From NCBI RefSeq assembly GCF_008728515.1, contig NC_044988.1, positions 34,451,159-34,515,158 of the forward strand: a DNA stretch of 64,000 bases. Reading direction: 5' to 3'. A program made the translations under genes and the position numbers. The DNA is from Papio anubis. Lineage: Eukaryota > Chordata > Mammalia > Primates > Cercopithecidae. The notes below the pieces were generated by a model, which saw nothing but the letters and a program-made list of their open reading frames with translations, was not told the DNA's origin and ran no database searches. Shown here piece by piece: positions 23,316 to 34,000 of this stretch; the stretch's first letter is position 1, and each line of letters opens with the position of its first letter.

Positions 23316-24653
23316 TTGGCAATGATGAATTTATATGTCTAAAAATGAATAGAGTAGGTGTTATATGAATGGGAAGTGGTGGTATTCAAGATGACCAGAG
23401 TATCCAGCTCTTCAGCCCTGGCTCCCCACTGCTCTTCTCCTATCTCAGCACTTCTCCATCATTTCGTCCAAATAAAAAAATTCACACAGAGTTTCAGGAC
23501 TTATCCCCCCACTCATTAGCCATCTGTTTTGCTTTACATATTTTTTTGAGGTGATAAAATTTCTCTTTTTCTAAACACAGCCTGTTTTTCAATCTCCAGA
23601 TGGTTGATCAATTGTATGGAAAAATGAATGGCTGAAGGGTAGAAACAGGTGGGAAAGATGAACAAAAACACAAATCCTCACATTACTAATATGCAAATCA
23701 CTGAGCAGCAAGTTGAGCAAATACCCTCAATTCCCATCAACAACTTTAGAGAAAGGCAAATTCCATTTGCCTCACTGTTGATCATTTAGGTCGACCCTGA
23801 ACACTGCTTTCATAAAACACACAAAAACAAAACACGCATCCCCAGTTCAAAAAATTATTCATAGATCATCCAGTCCATCTAGAAGGATATGATTTAATCC
23901 TGGCTACTTAGTAAATTATTTGCCCAAGTTAACTCAGCTAGTTAGTGGTAGATGGCTCTAAAGCCAGTTTTCTTTTTTTGTTTTGTTGTTATTATTATTA
24001 TTATTATTTGCAGACCTCAAGAGTCATGATGAACTAGCAGAACATGAAGTTTATGCCCTGGGTTTATTTAGAAAAATAAAACATTAAATGAAAACATCAG
24101 AGGGCATTGCAGATAATAGGTCTAAGTATTTTTTCATGAAACTTGTTTGTACATGTGTGTGTCATACACAGACTATACATATGCAGTACCTGTAAACTAT
24201 ATTGCCACATAATGTGTATATTTTCCTAGAGGACACAGTCACCAAAGTTGGGAAGTCACCCAACTTTGGGAACTTTGGGAAGTCACCCAAACTCACAGTC
24301 ACCAAAATTGCTCTATTCTACTATGTGACCTCAAAAGAGATTTGAAAGAAGGAGCATCTGAGCTGGGTCCAAACCCTAATGCAATTTTATTGAGGCCAAA
24401 GAGAACTCCACACTCCTGCCAAATCAAGGCACTGTCAGCCTCAATAATTTCCAAGATAAAAATAAAAATCTGTGATATGATCGGAATGTGAAAATTCTTA
24501 TTTGGGAAGCAAATGTTATAACCAATGCAAGGGCCATCTCAATATTCATTCATTATGCAGTATTTTGAACTGCAGTTGAAATGAATAAGAAGGAAAGGCA
24601 AACAATGAAGAGTTCAATTTCTTAATTTAGAAAAAGAGAAAAAAAAAAGGAAA
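23316..24653. other. Distal CD274 upstream region
   Basis: Non-coding. It holds a weak antisense MIR trace near 23,905-23,970 ('ttatttgcccaagttaactcagctagttagtgg'), a TTA trinucleotide tract near 23,990-24,008, and a small cluster of direct and inverted repeats at 24,231-24,310. Confidence 0.5.
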
Positions 24654-24746
24654 AGAAAAGGGAGCACACAGGCACGGTGGCTCAAGCCTGTAATACCAGC
24701 ACTTTGGTGGATCACTTGAGGTCAGGAGTTCGAGAAAAGGGAGCAC
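24654..24746 (+). mobile_element. Tailless Alu 5' fragment with target-site duplication
   Basis: About 65 bp of Alu left-monomer start ('ggcacggtggctcaagcctgtaataccagcactttgg' to 'ggtcaggagttcgag', with an internal deletion) is flanked by direct repeats 'agaaaagggagcac' at 24,654-24,667 and 24,733-24,746. There is no A-tail. It lies about 830 bp upstream of CD274 exon 1. Confidence 0.8.
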
Positions 24747-25028
24747 CTCGAAGTTCAGCGGTGGATAATACTTAAATAAATTATGACACCATTGTCTGTC
24801 ATCTTGGGCCCATTCACTAACCCAAAGCTTTCAAAAGGGCTTTCTTAACCCTCACCTAGAATAGGCTTCCCCAGCCTGAATCCCTAGGGTGGCAGAATAG
24901 CAGGGACCCTGAGCATTCTTAAAAGATGTAGCTCAGGGTGGGAAGTTCTTTTAATGACAAAGCAAATGAAGTTTCATTATGTCGAGGAACTTTGAGGAAG
25001 TCACAGAATCCACGATTTAAAAATATAT

Positions 25029-25088
25029 TTCCTATTATACACCCATACACACACACACGCACGCGCGCGTGCACACACACACACACCC
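25029..25088. repeat. (CA)n/(CG)n alternating tract in CD274 promoter
   Basis: 'cacacacacacgcacgcgcgcgtgcacacacac' is a continuous alternating pyrimidine-purine tract, rich in CpG at its centre. Such tracts favour Z-DNA and vary in length. It lies about 500 bp upstream of exon 1. Confidence 0.95.
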
Positions 25089-25196
25089 CTACTTTCTAGA
25101 ATAAAAACCAAAGCCATATGGGTCTGCTGTTGACTTTCTATATGTCGTAGAGTTATATCAAGTTAGGTCAAGATGTTCAGTCACCTTGAAGACGCT

Positions 25197-25228
25197 TTTA
25201 TCAGAAAGGGGGAAACCTTTCTGATAAA
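25197..25228. promoter_or_regulatory. CD274: Perfect 13-bp-arm palindrome in CD274 promoter
   Basis: Arms TTTATCAGAAAGG (25,197-25,209) and CCTTTCTGATAAA (25,216-25,228) are exact reverse complements around a 6-base spacer. Each arm holds a GATA-type TTATC/GATAA core. The human promoter, as I remember it, keeps both arms but has a slightly different spacer, which suggests conservation. Function is unknown. Confidence 0.75.
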
Positions 25229-25403
25229 GGTTAAGGGGTAACCTTAAGCTGTCACCCCTCTGAAGGTAAAATCAAGGTGCGTTCAGATGTTGGCTTGTTG
25301 TAAATTTCTGTTTATATTAATAACATACCAAATGTGGATTTGTTTTAATCTTCGGAACTCTTTCCGGTGAAAACCTCATTTACAAGAAAACTGGACTGAC
25401 AGG

Positions 25404-25424
25404 TTTCACTTTCTGTTTCATTTC
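25404..25424 (+). promoter_or_regulatory. CD274: ISRE/IRF-response element of CD274
   Basis: TTTCACTTTCTGTTTCATTTC reads on the other strand as three consecutive GAAA-type half-sites (GAAATGAAACAGAAAGTGAAA), the IRF/ISRE pattern. It sits about 150-170 bp upstream of exon 1. In human, the interferon-gamma response of PD-L1 runs through IRF1 binding to this promoter region, so this is the expected site. Confidence 0.8.
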
Positions 25425-25489
25425 TATACATACCTTTATTCCTAGGACACCAACACCACTCGCTACCCAAACTGAAAGCTTCCCCGATT

Positions 25490-25720
25490 CCGCCGAAGGT
25501 CAGGAAAGTCCAATGCCCGGCAAACTGGATTTGCTGCCTTGCGCAGAGGTGGGCGGGACCCCGCCTCCGGGCCGGGCGCCAAGTTGAGCAGCTGGCACGC
25601 CTCGCGAAGCCCCAGTCCTGAAGCCCCAGTCCTGCGCTGCTTCCCGAGGCTCCGCACCAGCCGCGCTTCTCTCTGCCTGCAGGTAGGGAGCGTTGTTCCT
25701 CCGCAGGTGCCCACGGCCCA
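25490..25720 (+). promoter_or_regulatory. CD274: CD274 proximal promoter, CpG-rich
   Basis: GC- and CpG-rich DNA flanks exon 1. It includes an Sp1-type 'gtgggcgggac' near 25,548-25,558 and 'ccgcctccgggccgggcg' just before the exon. I see no strong TATA box. Antisense open frames here (up to 163 codons) are by-products of high GC content. Confidence 0.8.
25575..25682 (+). other. CD274: CD274 exon 1 (non-coding 5' UTR)
   Basis: The sequence matches the human CD274 exon 1 as I remember it, from 'ggcgcc' to 'ttcccgaggctccgcacc' and 'ctgcctgcag', ending at a GTAGGG donor (25,683). The start is placed by analogy with the human transcription start. A 14-bp unit, 'gaagccccagtcct', is present twice in tandem (25,606-25,619 and 25,620-25,633), where I remember one copy in human. 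Confidence 0.85.
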
Positions 25721-26861
25721 GCATCTCTGGCTAACTCGCTGGGCACCTTAGGACGGAGGATCTCTACACCCTTTCTTTGGGATGGAGACAGGAGGAGGGA
25801 AAGGGAACGCAATGGTCTAGGGGGCAGTAGAGCCAATTACCTGTTGGGGTTAATAAGAACAGGCAATGCATCTGGGCTTCCTCCAGGCGCAATTCAGTTT
25901 TGCTCTAAAATAATTTATACCTCTAAAAATAAATAAGGTGGGTAGTATAGGATAGGTAGTCATTCTTATGCGACCGTGTGTTCAGAATATAGCTCGGATG
26001 CTAGGCTGGAAGTCTGGACACGGGTCCTAGTCCACCGTCAGCTGCTTGCTAGTAATATGACTTGTGTAAGTCATCCCAGCTGCAGCAGATAAGTAAGTCT
26101 CTTCCTGCGCTAAGCACGTCCGGGACCCCTGAACGGAATTTATTTGCTCTGTCCATTCTGAAAACCCAAAGGAGTCCTAAAAGAGGAATGGAGGAGCCTA
26201 AGAATAAAAATAGTATAATAAAACATTTCTTAGACATGTTGACCTTGGCCTATGTCAAAGTTCAGTCTGGGTTTGTCTTATAACATAAGGAGTAAAAGTA
26301 CCATTGTTCTACCTCTTTTTTTAATACTTGAAAAAAAATTTACTGTAGATGCTTTTCTATTAATTAAATAACCTTCTAAAAAATGTTTTTAGTGCTGCAT
26401 TCGATTAGGTTGGATAACTAAATGAAATTAATTCCTCACTGTTGGGTATAAAGGTTATTTACAGTGGTTCTGTCTTAGCCATTCACTGAACATCATTGCA
26501 TAGATCTCTGGAATATTGCTGATTGTTTCCGTCAATAAACTTAGAAGTGTCACTACTTAGTCAAAGAGACTGAATATTTTAAAGGCGTTTTGAAGAAAAC
26601 TGAAAATGCTTTCCAGAAAGGATGTATCAGTTGACAATGATGGTTGTCAACAGTATTTAAGGAGAACTATGATACTCTGAAGAAAAACTTAGCCTTTCTC
26701 AGTAGAAGCAGGTAGGCAGAGGCCACATGACAGCAGTTAGAGTGTGGTCTTCAAGGAAGTCACAGAAATACTGTGGGGAATTGAAACCCCAAGTGGAAAA
26801 TGCACAAGAGTGTCTCAGTGTGACTGAGAAGGAGGTTGGGCTTGGGGTTTAACTTAAGAAT

Positions 26862-26995
26862 TTTTTTTTTTTTCTTTTGTGGAGATAGGGCTTTTGTTAT
26901 GTTACCCAGGCTGGTCTCAAACTCCTCAGGCGATCCTCCCGCCTCAGGCTCCAGAAGTCCTGGGATTACTGGCCGGAGCCACCATGCAGGCCTCT
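26862..26995 (-). repeat. Partial Alu (single-monomer-like)
   Basis: A T-rich start is followed by 'gttacccaggctggtctcaaactcctcaggcgatcctcccgcctcagg' and 'gggattactggccggagccaccatgcaggcc'. About one monomer in length and diverged. Confidence 0.85.
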
Positions 26996-27029
26996 TGCTC
27001 CTACTTTTGAGAAAGGAAGCTTAACCTTT

Positions 27030-27346
27030 TTTGTTTGTTTGTTTGTTTTTGTTTTTTGTTTTTTTTGAGACGAGTCTCACTCTGTTGCCCAAGCTGGAGT
27101 GCAGTGGTGCCATCTCAGCTCACGGCAACCTCTGCCTCCTGGGTTCAAGTGATTCTCCTGCCTCAGCCTCCTGAGTAGCTGGGACTACAGGCACCCACCA
27201 CCACGCCTGGCTAATTTTTGTATTTTTAGTAGAGATGGGGTTTCACCATGTTGGTCAGGCTGATCTCGAACTCCTGACTCAGGTGATCCACCTGCCTCGG
27301 CCTCCCAAAGTTCTGGGATTACAGGCGTGAGCCACCGCGCCTGGCC
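27030..27346 (-). repeat. Alu (AluS-like), full length
   Basis: A TTTG-rich tail region is followed by 'gagacgagtctcactctgttgcccaagctggagtgcagtgg' and ends 'gagccaccgcgcctggcc'. A missing C in the 'cctgacctcagg' consensus creates TGACTCA at 27,275. Confidence 0.97.
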
Positions 27347-29099
27347 ACTTGACTTTTTCTCTATCTCTTCCTTCTACCCATCCTACCCTTGGAAGATAGA
27401 GAAGTAATATCAGTTCCATCGTGTTATACTGGGCTTCCCCCAGGGACAAACCCACTTCCCCAACCTGAATGAGCCATCACTTCTTCCCCAGTTTACATTT
27501 CATTGCTCTTTGAATGTCTCCGTTCGGATATGGGAATTCACATATGGTCATAATTCTTACCTGAAGAAGACTGACGTCTTCTTCTCTTAGACCAACTGCC
27601 CTGATGTGAGGTTTAGAGGTTAAAGAACATGTGTGTATTTACATGATCTTTGTATTCTGCCTTTTCGTCCCTCACTAATGACAGCTGAACCCCAAGGAAA
27701 TAGAGCTGTGGAGGAGAGGGTTTGATGAGAAAGTAGGTAAATATTGGATCTAATCCATCATCTTCCAGGAAACCTCCATTACTTCTAAAAATTTCAACCA
27801 AATTCGTTAAAGGACAAGAACTCCACCAGAGCAGGGCCATAAACATTGGCAAAATTAGTTGTAATCTATGACTAGATTTAATGTCCCTTTGTTTTATTCA
27901 CATATGGTTATAATGCTTTGCTTGGAATTAGGGGTATTTTAAGTTTTCTTCTGCCTAGTAAGTGTATTTGTGCTTATAATACAATAATTATAAAATATCA
28001 CATTAATATTTTATAACTGTACAGTTAACTCTGGCCCAAGGAAAAGATATTCCGGTAGATGCTGCAGCCCGATTTTGTATCTAACCCTGGCAAGAGGATA
28101 ATGACTCATGTTATTTCACTTACCCTTTTTATCTTTTAACATGAAGGGCTCATATAGGTCGATAAGAAACCAGTAATATAAACAGACCAAAAAATGATCA
28201 GATCTTTCACATTAGCAAAAAAAAAAAAATATTTTTTAAACAATACCCAACTGGGTGAAAATACAGTGTAACAGTACCAAGTATCAACATGTGTCAAGAA
28301 CCAGAAAAATGTTTGTTTTCTTTGATCAGCAACACTATTTGAGGAAATCTATCCTCAGGGCCTAGCCTGGGGCCTGGCACACAGTAGGCACTGAACAAAT
28401 ATTTGCTCAACACACATATACTTATGATATTTTTAAAATTGGCAACAATCCGATACCTAATAATAGAGGAATTGAATATTATGGAACTGTTCAATAAGAT
28501 GCTTACGAATATCATGCAGTAAGATGGGCAATATTTATATCATAAGCTTAAATGAAACAAATGGGTATTAAAGGTATGGTAAGGTTATAAATTACTTTTT
28601 AAAAGATTAAAGGGAAAAGACTGAAAGATATATACTGAAATGTTCACAGTGGTGACAAGGTTCCCCAGCCTTGGCACTACTGACATTTTGGGCTATGTCT
28701 TTGCTGTGGGAGGCTGGCCTGTGCTCTGCAGGAGGTTTGGCAGCACTCTTGGTTTCTACCCCTAGATAGCAGTAGCAACCCTCCCTCAACCAGCCCAATT
28801 TTGACAACCAAAAATGTTTCCAGGCATCACCAGATTCTCCCTGGGTGAGAGTGATGAAACAGTAGGTGATTTTCCCCTTCTTTTCTCATTTTCTGTAATT
28901 TTGTCACATTACGTTAATAATAAGGAAAAAACATAAAAAATAGATGAATTTATTATTCTACCTCAGTTTGGATGTTTGGACTCCCTTTTGGGGTTCTTTC
29001 CATTATATCACTTGGTCTGCTAAACAGTCTATGGTTTGGCAAGGCGAAATGATTCATGAAATTTTGTTTTTATTTTTTACCTGATACTAAAAGTAAAAC

Positions 29100-29508
29100 A
29101 TTCATTCGCTTGAAAATTTGGACACAGAACACCAAAAAAAAAATCCATAATCTCATCTCTCTTTTTCTGTGTTTTCCTTCCTTTTTTCCCTTTAAAAACA
29201 AGAGTGAAAACCTACCGGTTCTCCCTCCAATTTAATTCCTAAATATAATCACTGTTAACATCTTGGACATTTCCTGTGTCTAAACACACATACTCACTTT
29301 TTCTTTTTTTTAGCAAAAAGTGGATTTCTGCTACATGTAGTGTTCTGCAACTTCCTACATGTTTACAAAATCAGTACATTTACATATGCTGAATTCAGTC
29401 CTTAATGGTATTATATTTTGTGAATATAACAAAATTTATTTAACCACTTAGACAATCTAAGATATTCTCAGTTTGCTGTTATGAGCAATGCTCTTCCTTT
29501 ACATATAC

Positions 29509-29540
<32 letters not shown>

Positions 29541-29985
29541 TTTAGTAGGATAGATTTCTAGGAGAGGGCGAAATGTCATATGACATCCACATTTATAATT
29601 GTAATAGGAAGTATCAAAGTGCCCCCTAAAAAAAAAAATTCCTCCCATTAGTGTGTGAGAAAGCCTATTTGTTCATATCTTCACAAACACTAAATATTAG
29701 AAATATTTACAATTGTGTTCAAGCTAATAAGTGAAAAATGGTATTTCATATCTTATAATTTTTGTTGTGAGATTGAACATATTTCCTATGTTTACATGTC
29801 ACCTGTATTTCTTATTCTCTGAACTATACGTTATGACCTTTCACTTATTTTCCTCATGGGTTATGTGTAGTTTGTGTAGTTGTCTTATTGATTGTTAGGA
29901 GCTATTTATATATTAGGAACATTAATCTCCTGTCTTATATGTATGTGGCATTGATTAGTTGATCATTTGTGAGTTCATGTCTGTA
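29100..29985 (-). repeat. Old L1 fragment (L1ME-like)
   Basis: Antisense L1 phrases include 'ttaatggtattatattttgtgaatata', 'tgctgttatgagcaatgctcttcc', 'aggatagatttctaggagagggcg' and 'ttattgattgttaggagctatttatatatt'. A (GT)n tract of about 30 bp sits at 29,512-29,541. Boundaries are approximate. Confidence 0.65.
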
Positions 29986-30970
29986 TACAAAGATTAGAGA
30001 GGCACTAAGAGGGAAAACTTACCTCTTTCTTATCAAAGTTTGTAAATATATGTATAACAGAAGAGAGAGAAAACATTAATAAATGCTGAAATAAAGTATA
30101 AATCTTTTACTCCACTACTTCAACATAAACTACAAAAGGAGAGTGACTTTTCTTTCATGCTGACTTCCATATTCCCCATGCCTAAAATAGTGCCTAGCAC
30201 AGAAGAGGTGCTCAATCAGTGTTTGCTAAATGAAAGAATTAGTAACATTTCAAGCAGGATGACTAAATGAAGAATAGAATCTAGGCAGATACTCTGGAAG
30301 AGTGACTGTGAGTCATTCATGGTCTTGGTATGAATTAGTCACATCCAGCTTTCTCCCCTTCCCACTCCCCACTGTTAGTAGAATAATCTGTTTATTGAGA
30401 GAATAGATTTATAATTTAGAATAAGTGAGAGGGGCAGAAGAGGAGATTTTGAAGGATGGCACCTGAAGGAGGACTAGCATGGCTGAGATAGTGAAGTGGA
30501 AGTCTTGGAAAGCTGAAGGGTAAGATGAAAGTATTTAGCCATAGGGGGAAAAAGCATCGACAGGCTGGAAATGTAAAAGTCAGATTCTCCTTGCTTTGAA
30601 ATTTTGTACAGGGCAGGTTCTACTAGGTATGTTACAATGCAGAAAAAACATGAAATAGTTGAGAGGAATTTGGTGAAATATTATCTTCCTGGCTTCTTTT
30701 GAGTGAGCAGATTTTTTTCAGGGCCTGTAACTATAATAAATTTGAAACTTCTCATCTTTTAGTAACTTTTTTCACTTAAGTTTATGTGGCTGTGGGCAAT
30801 GGAATGAAGGTATTGAACTTCCTATTCCCTGTTGGGTTTCCACAATTACAAGTCAATCATGACTGGTTATTAGAAGACTATTTCAATTAGAACCACCAAG
30901 TCCCATAATGTCATATTGTGTGTTTAATTATTAAGTAAAGCAGTCTTCTTTTTGTGTTTTCCATAATTAG

Positions 30971-31036
30971 CACATTCCAGAAAGATGAGGATATTTGCTG
31001 TCTTTATATTCACGATCTACTGGCATTTGCTGAATG
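30971..31036 (+). CDS. CD274: CD274 exon 2: start codon and signal peptide
   Basis: The acceptor 'tttgtgttttccataattag' precedes 14 non-coding bases and then the ATG at 30,985. The exon encodes MRIFAVFIFTIYWHLLN plus the first base of codon 18, then a GTAAGA donor. The hydrophobic stretch is the secretory signal peptide, expected to be cut after residue 18. Human has FMTYW where this has FTIYW (human from memory). The start is chosen because it is the first ATG of the spliced message and matches the family start. Confidence 0.97.
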
Positions 31037-34000
31037 GTAAGACACCAAATCCTTCCATTAGGTTCTATATTTTAAATATTTTAACCATGAGTTTAAAACT
31101 AAAATGATAATTTAAAATGCATGCAATTTTCTTATAGAGAGAATATTCTCTTCTTTCTTCTACTTTACACAATGACAAAGTCTTTCTTCTGCTTTACACA
31201 ATGATAAAGTTCCCTGTGTCATTGTGTAAAAATATAGAGAATATAGACAAATTGAAAGACACAAAATAATCTATTACCCATTTCCCAGGGTTAACTACTG
31301 AAAATATCTGGGGAAATGGCCTATATGTATATATTTATTTGTTTGTTTTCAACAAGGCCAGGATCTTTCAATCTTTCAATCTTGGTTGCTCTGTGACATG
31401 CCTTTCCTGATGAGAATACTCTAAGGAAGAATTGTAGGATACATGGAAAATGTCAGGGTAACACAGTACTGGCACCACCCTGCGGTCCTTCCTGAACTCC
31501 ATACCAATGTACTTCTTGCCAGAAAACTGATCAAAAGTTTAGGGAAGTAAAAGGAGATGTTAGAATCTACCATTCCCTCTATGTAGGAAGCAAATAGGTG
31601 TCCAGTCAAAGGACATTCTGGGGATGTCTACATGAAACCAAGTCTCCTGGTTGTAAGTACTCCATCTCCGTATAATACTTCTACAGTAATATATGTTTAT
31701 AAATTGTGGGGGCAACTTGTTTAGCTAATTTTATTATTCTGTTATTGGGACACTATGTCTCAGCATGAGACATAGTGTCCCAAAACATATTTCAAGCCCA
31801 TTGGATAAAATATGTACTTAGCAAGTTCTTAAATATAATGATAACATAACTGACCAGATAAGGTGATTTTTAAATGCTGTGCCAACTTTATAAATGTTTT
31901 GAGGAATTTTCCCTTTTCTGAAGGTTATTCTTCTTTCTTTTTAGCATTTACTGTCACGGTTCCCAAGGACCTATATGTGGTAGAGTACGGCAGCAATATG
32001 ACAATTGAATGCAAATTCCCAGTAGAAAAACAATTAGACCTGACTTCACTAATTGTCTATTGGGAAATGGAGGATAAGAACATTATTCAATTTGTGCATG
32101 GAGAGGAAGACCTGAAGGTTCAGCATAGTAACTACAGACAGAGGGCCCAGCTGTTGAAGGACCAGCTCTCCCTGGGAAATGCTGCACTTCGGATCACAGA
32201 TGTGAAATTGCAGGATGCAGGGGTTTACCGCTGCATGATCAGCTATGGTGGTGCCGACTACAAGCGGATTACCGTGAAAGTCAATGGTAAGAATTATTAT
32301 AGATGAGAGGCCTGATCTTTATTGAAAACATATTCTAAGTGTTGAAGACTTTTCATTCTTATAATTCCATACTTATTTTCAAACAGAATAGCATAGTCTC
32401 TTCATTCATTCATTCAGTTCATGAATTCATTCATGTAAGTCTCCAATTAGCATTTCTTGAGCACCTATATGATAGTCACTGGAAATCCAGAGACAACACA
32501 GAGCCATGTTCTACGGTATGTACAGTTTTCCAAAAATAATTCCTAGTCCTTGCTTTTTTATTATAAATGTAATACATATACTTGCAAAGAATTCAGATAC
32601 TATGGAAGAGATCAAATGAATTGCAAAAGTGTCCCTCTTCCCTTCACCACTATCTCCCATGAGATAACCAAGAGACACTCCAAGAGAGTAACCATTATTT
32701 GTGTGTCCCTCCAGAAACTTTTTTATTCAACTACTATTTTTTTATTTTATTAGGTCTGTCAGTTTTCCTTTCTTGAGCCTCTCTATATCAAATGCTAATA
32801 AATATATTCAGATCAAACCCCACTGTAAGGTTCATATTAAAAAAGACTTGAAGTCTCCCTATGAAGACAAAAAATAATCATATTAAGTGTAAAAGAACTT
32901 ATTCTTCCAGTACAGTATAAACTATACTCACTGGGCATATATTCATCTTGAAAATCTATACTGATGTTGTCTTGGGGAATTGAAGAGGAACTAGGAGTGT
33001 CAATTCCTGGGAACTGACCCACAGTTATGTCATCAGGTCACTTGAGTTCGAAGTTTTGTGTTGGCACTAGCTAAGTAAAGGAAAACACCTCTGCTTTCAT
33101 TGTTGAGTTTCATAGAATTGAGAGCTGAAAGGATCCCAGGCAGGAGCAACTAATCCAAACTCCCACAAAGAACAAAAATCCCCCAGAGGATCTTCTGTTC
33201 ATATATTTCCTGCAGTGGCGTCCCTGTCATATCCCACAATGGCATCCCTGCCATTTGGACTCCCCTTCCATATCCTGTTGAAATTACTCCCTAATAGTAA
33301 GCTGAAATCTGCCCCTCTAGTTGTAGTTTTGGAATTATTTCATTTCCATGATGACCTTTTAATAGTTGACTAGAATTAAATCATCTCCCCTTGGTATTTC
33401 CATTCCTGGACTAACAACCATCAATCTGAGGGCTAACAATACAAGTAGAAAAAGTCTACACTTGTCATTGATCACTGATCAATGATTAATCAATGATCAC
33501 TGATAATTATAAACTCAAAAACAAAATCATGTAGGGATTAAGAGAAATGTATCAGTTTTATGTTGTATTTCTGGTCCCTGATTCTGGCTCAAATAATGCT
33601 ACTATTGTCAAGAAGATATCACTTGTAAAGTAGATTTAATTTTCATTATATTTTACCATGTGCTTCTCCATTCACGGCATTTCTTGAGATGTTGTGGTTT
33701 ATACTTTCAGTTTTTCTCCAGTCCATCAGCAAATATCAGGCATCTACTGTGTTCCAAGATATTAAAGAAATCATCATGACTTAGCCTCATCAACAGCATT
33801 GCTAGATCTGGGATGGAAAAGAGTATAATCCTGGCAGTCAGGAAGAAGGCTGCATAAAGTATAAGTTTCTGCTTCCAAAGAAGATCTCTCATCAGCCTGT
33901 AGGGAGTGTATAGGGAGGGGACAGCTGTCCTTGTAGTAGCAAAGGGTTTTATTCAGGTCATCTGGGCTCCATAATATCCCTTGTGTATCTGCAGTCTCCT

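Larger units (their letters stand above)
25683..30970 (+). other. CD274: CD274 intron 1
   Basis: The intron runs from GTAGGG to TTAG. It contains two antisense Alus (26.86-27.35 kb), an old antisense L1 (about 29.1-29.98 kb) with a GT microsatellite, and two perfect AP-1 heptamers (TGACTCA at 27,275-27,281 inside the Alu; TGAGTCA at 30,309-30,315). An AP-1-responsive enhancer in PD-L1 intron 1 is known in human; which site corresponds to it was not determined. L2-like ends occur near 28,350-28,410 and 30,150-30,230. The stretches 25.9-26.8 and 27.4-28.3 kb are otherwise unassigned. Confidence 0.85.

Noticed and set aside
25208..25217. Possible NF-kappaB site 'gggggaaacc' between palindrome arms
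   Set aside because: It does not satisfy the GGGRNNYYCC pattern, and the remembered human spacer differs at these bases.
25345..25836. 163-codon minus-strand frame over the CD274 promoter and exon 1
   Set aside because: High GC content lowers stop frequency. It runs antisense to a known exon and promoter, has no splice logic and no recognisable domain.
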